Source: Aedes albopictus | Taxonomy: Eukaryota; Arthropoda; Insecta; Diptera; Culicidae | Length of the DNA: 64,000 nucleotides | Direction: 5' to 3' | NCBI RefSeq assembly: GCF_035046485.1 | Contig: NC_085138.1 | Span: 46,349,464-46,413,463 of the forward strand | Part shown: positions 31,931 to 43,984 of the stretch, in pieces | How the letters are laid out: each line of letters begins with the position of its first letter | Numbering within the stretch: position 1 is the stretch's first letter | Position numbers and translations under genes: made by a program | The notes under the pieces: model-generated | Seen by the model: the letters and a program-made list of their open reading frames with translations, nothing else | Told to the model about the DNA's origin: nothing | The model's database searches: none

Positions 31931-32985
31931 AATTAAAATTAAATTAAAATTAAATTAAAATTAAATTAAAATTAAATTAAAATTAAATTAAAATTAAATT
32001 AAAATTAAATTAAAATTAAATTAAAATTAAAATTAAAATTAAATTAAAATTAAATTAAAATTAAATTAAAATTAAATTAAAATTAAATTAAAATTAAATT
32101 AAAATTAAATTAAAATTAAATTAAAATTAAATTAAAATTAAATTAAAATTAAATTAAAATTAAATTAAAATTAAATTAAAATTAAATTAAAATTAAATTA
32201 AAATTAAATTAAAATTAAATTAAAATTAAATTAAAATTAAATTAAAATTAAATTAAAATTAAATTAAAATTAAATTAAAATTAAATTAAAATTAAATTAA
32301 AATTAAATTAAAATTAAATTAAAATTAAATAAAAATTAAATTAAAATTAAATTAAAATTAAATTAAAATTAAATTAAAATTAAATTAAAATTAAATTAAA
32401 ATTAAATTAAAATTAAAATAAAATTAAATTAAAATCAAAACAAAATTGAATTAAAATTAAATTAAAATTTTATGAAAATTTTAATTGAAATTTAATTAAA
32501 ATTTAATTAACATTTAATTAAAATTAAATTAAAATTTAATTAAAATTAGATTAAAATTGAATTCAAATTAAATTAAAATTTTATTCAAATTTTATAAAAA
32601 TTTTATAAAAATTTTATTCAAATTTTATTAAAATTTTATAAAAATTTTATAAAAATTTTATTAGAATTTTATCAAAGTTTTATTAAAATTTTATTTAAAT
32701 TTTATTTAAATTTTATTACAATTTTATTATAATTTTATTAAAGTTTTATTAAAATTTTATTAAAATTAAAAAAAAATGAAAATTTAATTAAAATTTAATT
32801 GAAATTTAATTAAAATTTTATTAAAATTTTCTTTAAATTTTATTAAAGTTTTATTAAAATTTTGTTAAATTTCAATAAAATTTAATGAAAATTTAATTAG
32901 AATTTTATAAAAATTTGATTAAAATTTATTTAAAATTAAATAAAAATTAAATAAAAATTAATTGAAAATAAATCAAATTAAAATT
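31931..32985. repeat. 11-bp AT-rich satellite, array 3 with degenerate edge
   Basis: Regular AAAATTAAATT units run to about 32440. After this the array decays into AAATTTTATTA-like and AATTTAATTAA-like units up to about 32985. The decay is only at the outer edges, as expected if unequal exchange homogenises the centre. Confidence 0.9.
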
Positions 32986-32989
32986 AAAA

Positions 32990-33174
32990 TGACTCACCGA
33001 CACGATGAGGCCAAACTTAACGGAATCGGACACTGTTTTGCAGATAACTGGTTCCGGCAACGGTACGACGAGAACGAACCGGACTTATTGGCCAGTAGCA
33101 GCGGCGAGGAGCTGACGGGTCGGACGACGGAACGACTAAAATGGTTCTTACCAGGTTGTTACGGTTTTAACTAA
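32990..33174 (+). CDS. Orphan open frame, possible gene fragment
   Basis: A 61-codon open frame starts with ATG (MTHRHDEAKLNG) and stops at 33174. Its base composition is much richer in GC than the satellite around it. The peptide is polar, with an acidic run (RYDENEPDLLASSSGEE), and it looks more like real protein than chance translation. I do not recognise it. No clear promoter, poly(A) signal or splice partner is visible. It could be a captured exon, a small gene or a coincidence. Confidence 0.3.
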
Positions 33175-33423
33175 TTGAAACGCGCAATTTTTATCATTTT
33201 CCCGACCGACGAACGCTGCCGCAATCAACAAAGTTATTTTTTTAACTGCCGTTCAGGCAACTGTCAACAATGCGCGAAAGAATCGAACACTGAGCATAAT
33301 TTCGAGGTTATGATTTATGCTCTCCAGAAATTTTCGATGAGCAACATATCTAACAAATGCCTAACAGTGTCGAACGCCTAACTTCCTCCGTGCTGGGATA
33401 AGTGGATAGTAGCCACCGTTAAC

Positions 33424-34795
33424 ACGCTAGTTTGAGGATACCCATTAATGGGTACTTTAGTACCCATTTCAAACTAAAGTGGCTTAACCCATTTAATGGG
33501 TATTCGCCATTTACCCATTAATGAGTTTTTGGGCTGAACTTCAAAAAATGGGTATTTTAACCCCATTGTTAAGTTTAGGAAAAATGGGTAAAAAAACCTC
33601 ATTTTTCTAGTTTTTTCAGCTAAACCTGATTTTAATATTATAAAGAGTAATCAAAAATATGAAACATGAAATAAAACGCATTTCTGATAGTCCTGATAGC
33701 CTTTATTTTCCGGTTTATTTCAAATGGCTTTCAAAAGTCTTCTCCTTTCATCCAGATGGCCTCTGTTGACGGCGCGTAGAATCCTGAATAGGGAAAGATG
33801 CAAGGGGAATGACATATCCTTTTCTAACCGGAATATCCGCATTTATCCGTTTCTAACCGTCGCTAACCGTTGCTAAGCGAGCTGCTAAGTGAGCAGCGGT
33901 TAGACGCGGTTAGCGACGGTTAGAAACGGATAAATGCGGATATTCCGGTTAGAAAAGGATATGTCATTCCCCTTGGAAAGATGACTGTTCGTATGAATTG
34001 TAGAGAATAATAGACTAATCGGAAACTTACCCTCCAGCCTAAAATGTCCTTGTGGGCCTGCTGCTTGATGGCATCCATTTCGCCAGCACCGATTCCAATC
34101 GCCTAGTCAGCTACGGACTGGTTTATGCTGAGAAATTCGTCGGAACGTTGAACAACGTTGAAGATTGTGCACCGCAAAGAAAAGTCTAAAATGGCGACAC
34201 CACCTTCAAACTTATGCATGGGTGTTATATACCCATTTATAAGTTCGATGGTCATACTTCACAATGTGGGAAATTTACCCATAATAGGGTCCTAAAATTA
34301 AAGACGAAATCTCGCTTATATTGAATAATACGATCAAGCATGGTATTCTAATCGGAATTATACTTTACTCGAACTTGAAAAACAAAGGAATAATGAGAAA
34401 ATTTGAAATAAGTAAAATAGTAAATAGTTCTACTTTGACATTTGAGGTCAACCTTGTGTGACTGAGCTCTACATTTTTCGCACTGGGATTTCAAAAACGT
34501 TCCTATCTGACATACACGGTGAAAAAAAATCACTCAAGGTATGTGTTATAAGCTAGGGACGAGACAAAAGGCTAAAAAAATAAAAATTATATATTTTCAA
34601 CTACGGTTAATAAAAACGTCAAAAATTGAGTAAATATGTATTCTTGAACCATATATTGTGGTTTAAAACAAGAATCCCGATAGGACTTTAGGAGCCTATT
34701 TGGAACGGAAAAAATACCCATTATTTGACAGCTCAGTACTGATGCACAAAATGGGTATTTTGGACCCATTTAATGGATATTCCCGAACTAGCGTG
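33424..34795. mobile_element. MITE with ACGCTAGTT ends and ACCCATT motifs
   Basis: The left end is ACGCTAGTTTGAGGATACCC and the right end is the inverse of ACGCTAGTTCGGGAATATCC. Inside, ACCCATT/AATGGGT words recur near both ends. The 1.37-kb element has been invaded by the 175-bp hairpin MITE at 33801. No target duplication is certain and no protein is coded. Confidence 0.65.
33801..33975. mobile_element. 175-bp palindromic MITE, copy 1
   Basis: Two 69-base arms are perfect inverse copies (ends CAAGGGGAATGACATATCC and GGATATGTCATTCCCCTTG) around a 37-base loop. The bases GAAAGATG flank both sides (33793-33800 and 33976-33983), a perfect 8-bp target duplication. Confidence 0.9.
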
Positions 34796-34835
34796 AATGT
34801 TGCTCTAAATACACTGAAAGATTAGTTTTACCAAT

Positions 34836-36090
34836 CCACTTCGCGAGCGGTAATGGTGGCGGCGAGCACAAATAACCGATTCGAATTTTGACGTTTCTTG
34901 GGGATCGCAATTGATTGGCGCCGCCAAGCGGTGGGTGAAGGGGTGAGGAGGAAAATGATTTGACTTTCGCCCAAGAAACGTCAAAATCCAAACCGGTTGG
35001 ATATGCCCACCGCCGCCATTATCGCTCGCGGGATAAGTGGATTGATCGATGCATAAAGGAAAAGTAAAAGCAGTTTTGACATTCGAGCGGTATTCCGTCG
35101 ATGACATCGTTGTCGCTGATTGGTCAATGATGTAAACGGCACACCGCTCAGAACTGTTACATCGATGAATTCTGGCGTTCAATTTGAATCCACTTATCCG
35201 CAAGTGGTGGGCATATCCAGCCGGTTCGGATTTTGACGTTTCTTGGGAGAAGCGAAGACGGCTAATAACAAGACAGACAGCTCCCACCCTGTCGCAGGCG
35301 ACATGGTTGAAACGCCCTCAACGATTTCCAGGAACATTAAAACATTATTGTGTGCGTGTACATGCTAATATGTACACAGAAATTGTAACATCTCACGCAC
35401 ACTGATTCATAATGTTGTTCCCTGAAGTCGTTCGCGGCGCTAGTGTGCTTGTAGCTCCCAAGGTATATGGAGCAAGAGGGTAGATGTCTGTCTTGTTATT
35501 AGCCGTCTTCGGGGAAAGTCAAAACAGTTTCATTCTTCTGCTCACCCCTTCACCCATCTTTTGGTGACGCCAATCGATTGCGATCCCCAATCCACTTATC
35601 CGCGAGCGGTAACCACTTATCCGCGAGTGGTAATGGTGGCGGCGAGCATGTCCAACCGGTTCGGATTTTGACGTTTCTTGGGGGAAAGTCAAAACAGTTT
35701 CATTCTCCTTCTCATCCCTTCACCCACCGTTTGATGGCACCAACCGATTGCGATCCCCACCAAACGTCAAAATTCGAATCGGTTATTTGTGCCCGCCGCC
35801 GCCATTATCACTCGCGGATAAGTGGAATGGCGGCGGCGGGCATATCCAACCGGTTCAGATTTTGACGTTTCATGGGGGAAAGTCAAAACAGTTTCATTCT
35901 CCTCCTCACGGTGAAGGGGTGAGGCCACCGTTTGGTGGCGCTAACGCGCTAACCGATTGTGATCCCCAAGAAACGTCAAAATTTGAATCGGTTAATTGTG
36001 CCCGCCGCCGCCATTACCGCTCGCGGATAAGTGGATAGAAACGTCAAAATTCAAATCGGTAATTTGTGCCCGCCGCCGCCATTACCGCTC
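34836..36090. mobile_element. Cluster of self-nested GGCGGCGGGCAT MITEs
   Basis: At least five copies or parts of one family stand head to tail: 34836-35040, about 35196-35591 (interrupted by the MITE at 35253-35511), 35613-35825, 35826-36036 and a partial copy at 36037-36090. Each full copy is about 200 bases with ends CGCGAGNGGTAATGG and the inverse CCATTACCGCTCGCG. Neighbours share the CCACTTAT/ATAAGTGG boundary, which suggests repeated insertion at the same target. A related 27188-type MITE (35041-35200) is wedged in between. Confidence 0.75.
35253..35511. mobile_element. MITE with CGAAGACGGCTAATAAC ends
   Basis: The 27-base terminal inverted repeats are perfect (CGAAGACGGCTAATAACAAG at the left and its inverse at the right). 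The 259-bp element sits inside an older GGCGGCGGGCAT-family MITE. No protein is coded. Confidence 0.8.
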
Positions 36091-36735
36091 TACTCACTTC
36101 TCGTTACCCTTTTTAACGGTTAATTCAAATATTTTGTAGTTCGCAAATCGCTCGGTTAGTTTTTGCTCCTGTTTGACGTTTACTCACTACTGCCACCTAC
36201 TGAGTGATTTGCGTAACAGCCTGGGCGATTATGTATTCGTGACGATGATTTTTATCGCAGTTTGTTCCAAGTGATACGTCTATTTCAGGCCGAACATGTC
36301 TAAAGGTCCTATCTGCAGAAGAGAGGCTCTCTTTGGTTTCCCTCTCTTTTGTTAATATCTCAGCTGTTAATTTGTATTTTGATTGTCTCCTTGCATTGAA
36401 CGATGGTCAAAACAATCGTCCTTTGATTTGTACTGCAAAAATAGTTGAAAAGTGTACCATTACATTGCAATAATTGAAAGAGAAAGTAAACGAAGAGAGC
36501 CTCTCAAATGCAGATAGTGTTGGCAGATTCCGGAATGCGGCAGTAGAATACCCAAAAGGAATTTCAGATTGGCGGAGAAATCACACACGAAGTTTACTTG
36601 CTAAATCACACACTTTAATGATTGCAGAAAACGAGAATGAAAAAGTACAGTTTACACGCTAGCGGACGACGAACGAATGCTGAACGACGATGGGCGCGCA
36701 ACGCAATGTAGGGGTGCGCATATGGCTGTGCGTGA
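36091..36735. other. Gene-free intergenic sequence
   Basis: No coding frame or repeat structure is recognised. A short sequence GAGAGGCTCTCTTTGG near 36320 and GAGAGCCTCTC near 36496 are inverse to each other and may mark an old foldback. Confidence 0.35.
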
Positions 36736-37682
36736 TACACTGTAAGACCAAAGTACTCTTAAAAGGGTAAAAAAGTACCCTCTTTGAGAGTAACTAGGTG
36801 AACTCATAAAAAGAGTAAAGAGCCTTTACCCATTAAAGAGTAAAAGGGTTGCACGTCAGATCGACGAGTAAATTTTACTCTTTTTCCAAATGGAGCCGTC
36901 TGGTAGGAAGGGTGAATTTTACTCATTTTTTTTATTTCTATGGTGGATTTTCAGCAACTAGAAATTCAAAATAATATTAAATAAAATAATAGCACTAATG
37001 TGATTATATTTGCATATTACCAACTTTATTTAGCAAACTATAAAATAGTAATTTAACAATGTTATATCTTAGAACATTTTGATACACTTGTACGTTTACT
37101 CTTGTTGCCTTTTTCCGTCCAAGATGACATGGATGCAAACTGGATGAATTTTCGCGTAACATAGTTTTCTGCAGTGCAGTTGATCCTCTGTTCACTCGAT
37201 GCGATCCTTGCAAAAAGAATATCATTAGTTAATATATACTCGTTTAAAAACCAAGGGGAATGACATATCCTTTTCTAACCGGAATATCCGCATTTATCCG
37301 TTTCTAACCGTCGCTAACCGTTGCTAAGCGAGCTGCTAAGTGAGCAGCGGTTAGACGCGGTTAGCGACGGTTAGAAACGGATAAATGCGGATATTCCGGT
37401 TAGAAAAGGATATGTCATTCCCCTTGTTAAAAACTGATAATATAAATACTTTGGAGATTTTGTTCCTCGTCATCTTTCCGGCCGGGATACTGGTCCTTTT
37501 TATAACAGAACTTTGCCAACACAATTTTCACCCATTAATGGGAATGTGCCAGATACTTCGAAAAGAGCAAAATTTACTCTTTATTAATTTTTTTAAAGTA
37601 CCCTTTATTTTGACAGCTTCATATATTTGTAAAAAAAGGGTACTTTTTACTATTTAAAGAGTAATGCAGGGTTCGCAGTGTA
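36736..37682. mobile_element. MITE with TA target and CACTG ends
   Basis: The ends are TACACTGTAAGACC and the inverse of TACACTGCGAACCC, flanked by TA. Both ends carry repeated AAGAGTAAA or GGGTACTTTTTAC words. The TA target and CACTG end fit the Tc1/mariner group. The element is invaded by the second 175-bp hairpin MITE at 37252. No protein is coded. Confidence 0.65.
37252..37426. mobile_element. 175-bp palindromic MITE, copy 2
   Basis: I read this copy as identical in sequence to the one at 33801-33975. The 8 bases TTAAAAAC occur on both sides (37244-37251 and 37427-37434), an independent perfect target duplication. This shows that the hairpin itself moved as a unit. Confidence 0.92.
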
Positions 37683-38175
37683 GGGTTGAGCAAAAGGCAC
37701 ACAGAATGAAAAATGTCGAAGATGTGAGCATTGCCCCCTTCAACAGATAGGACCATAGGACAGATAGGAAATGGTTGGCCTGATTTGTCTGTGCTAGAAG
37801 GTTCTGACGACGTCCTTTATCGCCTTAATTTCGGTAAAATAGCAAAACCCGCAAGTTTAATTCCCGCCTTTGCTCACGAAGGCGGTAAGAGAGCCAGAGA
37901 GCGGTTAAATTCGACCTGTCAAAATCGACGCGGCTCCGCGGAGAGCAAAACATGTGCGCGTTCGTATTTTGATACTTCGTGCGTGCGTGAGGCGCATGTT
38001 TTGTTGATCCACCAGCTGAAATCTGATTATCCTTTCGACTTCGCGTGTGTGTTGATGTTCAATTTTCTCCTTTTTGCTGTGAAAATTAGTGGATAAATTC
38101 CTGCTTTTCCTCAATCTCTTTAGATTTAGTGCTGAACTATATTTAGTGTTGTTAATAATTCCAAATATTCGCAAG

Positions 38176-40379
38176 ATGTCCGATGATGGTAAGACACAAT
38201 CTGGATGTTTTTGATTCGTATATCTCTTCACGGTGTTTCCTTTGTCTCAGATTGTCCTCCGCTGTGCGAGATGGAAACGGGCGGCGATTCCAACGGAGAG
38301 GAGGAAGAAGCCGACGAGTGGGAAGTGGCTGAGGAGCAGAACGACCCGGTTCGGTGCTTGTTCTGCGAGCAAATCTCGCCCACCATGACGACGGCCATCC
38401 GTCATGCCAAGGAGCGACACGAGTTTGACCTGGGCGAGGTGCGGCGTAGATTCCACCTGGATGAGTACGCGTACATCAAGATGATCAACTATATCCGGTT
38501 GGAGAAGCCGGATCCGTCGGTGTTCAAGAGCGGAACGAGCGTGTTCTGGTCCGACGACAAGTACCTTAAGCCGGTCGAGAACGAAACCTGGCTGATGTTC
38601 GATCTGGACGAATTGGACGAGATTCTACTGAATGGGAATGGGAATGCGGGTGGTGGTGGTGGTGGTGCTGCGCGGGAAAATGGAAACAACATCGGTGAGA
38701 CGATCACGCTCACCACGGATCAGTACCGGAAGCTGCAAGGAATCATCAACGAGTTGACCGCTCAGTTGAGGGAGAAGGAGAACCTGCTGCAGCACGCTTC
38801 CAGCGATATCGAGAAGATGAAGGAAAGTTTCCGGAATCTGCTGGAGCAGCAGAGCGAACAAAAGATGATGGCGAGTGGCGGCAAGAAAAAGGCGCCCGAG
38901 GAAAAGATTGCACAAATCCGGGAGGAACTGAGGCACTGCGTCAGCACGGTGGCCGTGGAGGACGACCAGGGCTATTTCAATACGTATTCGCACTTTGGGA
39001 TTCATCACGACATGTTGAGTGTAAGTATTGCTTGGGTTATCTTCGTGAAATTATACTTGGTATTCCTTTGCTTCCTTCCGGGAGTAGTCTTTGAATTCCT
39101 TTCGGCATTTCTCTTGATACTTTTGCAAGAACTCCGTCAGGAACGAACCTTTTCTTGTAATTACTCTCGAAATTTGTTGAAAACTCCTAAAATTCCAACC
39201 GACGTTATACTTTTAATTTTGTACTGTAATTATTCTCAGAATTAAGCGCAGTTTCGAGTTCAAAAGGAATCGCTCAAGGACTTCTTGAGCGGTTCCTGGC
39301 AGAAACTTTCTAAGGTGACTGCCATTTGAATTGGCATTTCTTCGCAACTGCGTACTGCGATGAAAGGAAAACGATTTCTTGGGCGATTCAGGCAAGGAAT
39401 TTCCCATGCATCAAGATAGGCCGAGGAATTCCTTCTGAACTGCAAACAACCCTTTACACAGGAATGGTCTCAAGGAAAACTTCCCTTTTCTTCACAGGAT
39501 TACGTGCGAACGGCGAGCTACCGTGACGCCATTCTTGAAAATGGAGAGATCTTCAAGGGCAAAACTGTGATGGACTTGGGTTGTGGCACTGCGATTCTGT
39601 CCATGTTTGCAGCGAAAGCCGGAGCAAAAGAGGTGATATCCGTGGACCAGTCGGATATCATCTATCAGGCGATGGATATTGTGCGGCGGAACAACATCGA
39701 GAACATTAAGTTTGTCAAGGGTAGGTTGGAGGACTGTGAATTGCCGGTGGAAAAGGTGGACATCATCGTGTCGGAGTGGATGGGTTACTTCCTATTGTTC
39801 GAAGGAATGATGGACAGCGTGATCTACGCTAGGAAACAGTATCTGAAGGAGGGGGGCTTTATTCTGCCCAATAGGTGTAACATTAGTTTAGCGGGGTACG
39901 GAGATATTGAACGACACGATGAGTTCATTGGGTTCTGGAAGAATGTCTATGGTTTCGACATGTCCTGCATGAAGAAGGAAGTATTGAGGGAGGCTACGGT
40001 TGAAGTTTGTAAACCAGAACATGTAATTACCAATGCCAACATTATAGCTAATTTCGACCTGATGGAGGTAGACGTTGATTGTCCAAACTTCAGCTATAGT
40101 TTTGAACTTACCGTTAAGAAGACCTGCAAACTGACCGCATTGGTTGGATACTTCGACACGTTCTTTGAACTACCGCAGCATGTGGAGTTTTCAACTTCGC
40201 CCTACACGAAACCAACGCACTGGAAGCAGACTATCTTCTATGTTGAGGAACCGATTCCGGTGCAGGAGGGCCAAGTGATTGAAGGTAAGTTCGTTTGTAG
40301 ACGCGATCCCAAGGACGCCCGATCTCTGTTCATAACGATCGAGTACCTTGGACAGGTTCTCAAGTATACCCTCAACTAG
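38176..40379 (+). CDS. PRMT3: Protein arginine N-methyltransferase 3
   Basis: The coding join is 38176-38188, 38251-39020 and 39498-40379, with GT-AG introns and matching phases (1, 0), giving 554 residues plus stop. The usual size is about 520-530. PRMT3 is a cytosolic type I enzyme that makes asymmetric dimethylarginine, mainly on ribosomal protein uS5 (RPS2). An acidic N-terminus is followed by a C2H2 zinc finger (C40, C43, H56, H61) that binds substrate. A coiled stretch lies at about 180-240. The methyltransferase core begins near 265: SAM motif I VMDLGCGT at about 285-292, the acid EVISVDQSD, the double-E loop SEWMGYFLLFE, and the PTHW loop. All catalytic motifs are present. A Gly run (GGGGGG) near residue 150 is an insect-type insert. 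The poly(A) signal is at 41341. It neighbours Rrp5, which is also in ribosome biogenesis, but no shared control is visible. Confidence 0.94.
39245..39455 (-). repeat. Dispersed repeat in PRMT3 intron 2
   Basis: This stretch matches 43985-44205 in inverted orientation, for example GGCAAGGAATTTCCCATGCA against TGCATGGGAAATTCCTTGCC. It is about 210 bases in a 477-base intron and has no coding role. Confidence 0.7.
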
Positions 40380-41340
40380 CAGATTGGAATCCTTATTCTG
40401 ATTAACTGAACTCTAGAGCAAGATTGTACGAAGCGACAACAACAGAAGAAGACCAATAATCAACAACAGCTTTAAACGTGAAGAAAATAGGAGCTTGATA
40501 ATACAAATAAGTAAAGATTTCAACACTTTGATAGAACGAAGAACAAACACACGACGAACGGTGGTTGTGAAACGACAAAATAATACACAGAAAACAAGGC
40601 AAATCAATCCTATCTAGACTGCCTCGTTGGAAACAGTTTTCCCAAACCTACTTCATAGACTACCTATGCTTTAATTTTCGAAAAACCTAGCTAGTTTGAT
40701 AAAAGTTATCTCTTTCATGAATCCACATCTAGAAAACTATAAACTCAGAAATCAACTCACTGGAGACAATCAGTTTCTCTGACACTAGGCCCAGCTACCA
40801 TGCAACAACCATTCTTCCAAGTTTTAAGAACTCCTATCGTAATACCTAATAATGGCACTTTAAAACATGAAGGTTTCCCATTTATTCACTCTGTACCCAC
40901 AACAAAAACTTATATCGTTAGGCAGAAATTTTGTAGAACAGAGAAGCGTAGTCAAAAGAAGCAAACAGGAACAAGCTTTAATTTTATAACGACACCGGAA
41001 ATGTTAATTTTTGTACTCAGACAGTTTTCGATCCTTTCGAGACGACCTAAACAAGGCGGCGGAACAAAAAGCTGGATCGGATATTTTTGATAAAAAGAGA
41101 CAAAGAGCGTTTCACACACAAGTTGCGAATCAGCACACGAAACGAAATATACCTACAACAACTATTGATACATACATAATATAATCGAGACAGGAATTGT
41201 CACACTCTTCCAAGGTAAATTTATAGTAGAATGTAGAGTGTTGTTGCATTGCAATTGCATAAAACAGTTTAATATAATACGATATGAATACATTTGATCG
41301 TCTTACACACAGTTTTGTCCATTTACAATAACTATTATAA

Positions 41341-41346
41341 AATAAA
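41341..41346 (+). terminator. Likely PRMT3 poly(A) signal
   Basis: AATAAA lies about 960 bases after the stop codon. Earlier stretches of the 3' flank lack a clean AATAAA that I could find. A long 3' UTR is therefore inferred. Confidence 0.4.
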
Positions 41347-42299
41347 TGTTAAACTTTAAAAAGCATTAACTTAAACGCGTTCGACTAAACAGCATTACAT
41401 ACTACATATCGAGAACAATTCAGTCGGAATTAATCCTAGGAGCTGAAATAACAGTAGGAATTGCAGCACAAGATTTGAAAATGCATCTGAATGTTTCAAA
41501 GTTTAAACACATAAATCGAGAGAACGATCCATGCTACCATATTGGCCAAGACTACTAGTTTTCATTTTCATCCAGCACCCACAAACAGACGTTTAATACC
41601 CAGGACAGACATACAAGTGTGATCTCACAAATCGCTTGACCCCCTTTCATGAGTGCTCTTAGGTCCTCTTCAACCGCAAACAGCCATTTTGTGCGCGACC
41701 TGCCGCTGCCACGCACGGAGGCGCTATCCCGAATTTTGTCTACGTCTGCAAAGTACGGGACATAGTCCTCTCTAATCCGTGGTTCTGATGATCCTCCCCA
41801 TGTTAGTGACTCCGGATTGTACGAGAGACTAGGTGAATCCATCTGCTGCTTGATCCTTGGTATTTATGTAATTGATCGCCACTGATCCGCTGTCTATAGC
41901 ATCATGAACAAAATGATAGCGTATGTCCACGTGCTTTGTTCTTGGGTAGTAGCTTCCATTTTCGGCTATGGAGATGACAGATTGATTGTCACATAAAATC
42001 TTGATTTACGTTTCTCCGAAGATTTGCTTCAACATATTTCGCCACCAGAGCGCCTCTTGGATTGTCCGTGATAACACCAGCTATTCTGCCTCACACGATG
42101 ACAATGCTACTGATGGCTGCCTCTTGACGTTCCATGAAATTTGATCGTCGAGAGTCCACATCTTCTCCCCAATCTGCGTCGGTATAGCCAATGATTTCTC
42201 CGCTGCCTCGCTTGTTAAATAGAAGCTGGTTTTTGATCATCCCTTTCAAATAGCGGAAAATACTTTTGACAGCCTCCCAATGCTCCCGGCCTTGATTGC

Positions 42300-42355
42300 T
42301 GGTAAATTGGCTAACTACATTGACCGCAATGTAGTTAGCCAATTTACAGCAGACA
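42300..42355. repeat. Perfect hairpin inside the copia remnant
   Basis: AATTGGCTAACTACATT is followed after about 6 bases by AATGTAGTTAGCCAATT. The arms of about 22 bases duplicate the copia coding sequence in inverted form, a probable fold-back copying event. Confidence 0.75.
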
Positions 42356-43267
42356 CCCGACAGCTAATTTATATGATACCTACCTTCTTCATTTCTTCGG
42401 TTCCATCCCTTGATTTCGTAATCATGGATTTGTCCAAACGCTCGCTTGATTCGAATGGTGTTGATACAGGATGACAATCCGCCAGGTTGAATCTGTCCAG
42501 CACGTCTTCAATATACCTTCGTTGGTCGATTGATAATTCTCCTCGTTCTTTGTTCCTGATGATTTGGAGTCCTATAGGCAATACATTGCTTGACCTAAAT
42601 CCTTCATCCGGAATCCGTTGCACAGAAATGCCTTCAATCGTTTCCTCATTTTGGCATCGTTGGTAAATATTAGGAATTCGTTGATTGTTCTAGTCCGAAC
42701 TCGTAACGTCTTATCAAGCTGCTGATTCCAAATCCTACTTGATTGCTTAAGGCCGTAAAGCGACCTCTGGAGCCGGCATACCTTCGTCGGATATGTTACA
42801 AATCCCTCCGACTACTGCATGTGGATTACTTAACCTTCAAGCTTCCGTTGGAAAAATGATGTGACGGCATCTATTTCAATGATCAATCTCCAAATCGAAT
42901 TTCACTGCCAGTGCCATTAAGCATCTCAAAGTCGAGTACCGTACGACCGGTGCGTAAACTTCGTCATAATCGATGCCTGGTCTCTGCGAACATCCTTTGA
43001 CCACTAATCGTGCCTTGTAACAGTCTTCTTCGTTCGGTCCGCGCTTTATTTTGAAATCCCATTTATTTTTATGGCTTTGGTTCCGACGGGCAAGTCTTCC
43101 AACCTCCGCCTGCATCGTCTCAAGCCACAGTTGTCGATCCGGACTGCTCAACGCCTCTTCGTAGCTAACTGGATCGCCCATCGTCTCAATGTCGCTCATT
43201 GTGAATCCGCCATTCGTTACGCTTGCTTTTGTCTGTGGGTTTTGGGATACACATTAGCCAGTATACG

Positions 43268-43893
43268 TACTAGAAGTACACTCAGGCAAATAAACCTAAG
43301 ATTATCATAAGGCCTAACTTATGAAATGGCCTTTACAATTCATAACGGCTAGAGCGATTTTCATAAGGTCGGTCTAAGAGACGAACCAGCCAAGGGCTGA
43401 AAGTCTCTCAAATAAAGATAAATCAATCAAGGTCGGTCTATGACGCACACTCAGGCAAATATACCTAAGATTATCATAAGGTCTAATTTATGAAATGGCC
43501 TTTAAACAATTCATAACGGCTAGAACGATTTTCATAAGGTCGGTCTATGACGCAAAATCGACTCACAGTTTGGCTTTTATACACATTTAGCAACACGATA
43601 TTCTCGAGCGTCGATAGACGCGTGGGTTGGGCACGAGCTCAGTGATCTCGACGTTCATGGATCGATTCCAGTCAGCATCATTTTGTGATTTTTCTGCTCT
43701 TTTCATAAGTTTATCTTATGTTATTAGGTTATAATAAGCATGTTCAATTTTCATAAGGTATTCTTGTGGCATCCATACTTCACAGTTATGGCTAAATTTC
43801 ATAAGGTATTTTGATGAATTTCGGTAGTTTACTTCGCTGAGTGCAGAATCGACTCACAGTTTGGCTTTTATACACATTTAGCAACACGATAAA
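43268..43893. repeat. Tandem duplicated segments inside the copia remnant
   Basis: A block of about 115 bases with ACTCAGGCAAATA, TTATGAAATGGCC and TTTTCATAAGGTCGGTCTA occurs at 43268-43386 and 43444-43556. A second block, GAATCGACTCACAGTTTGGC onward, occurs at about 43556-43603 and 43846-43893. Between the first pair lies a piece resembling a SINE tail (GGGCTGAAAGTCTCTCAAAT). Confidence 0.65.
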
Positions 43894-43984
43894 TAACGCG
43901 AAGACAACCAATAAAAAAATGTTCGAGTTTATTCGGCGTGTTTTGTTTGCCATCCGGTTCCCCGTCTTCACGGCCATTCATCTG

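Noticed and set aside
31397..31931. Open frames on both strands inside the hAT-like element
   Set aside because: They have no dimerisation or RNase H-like transposase motif, low complexity and overlapping opposite frames.
39021..39245. Continuation of the PRMT3 exon 2 frame to a stop at 39245
   Set aside because: A GTAAGT donor at 39021 and a TTCACAG acceptor at 39496 restore the conserved methyltransferase sequence. The read-through is intron.
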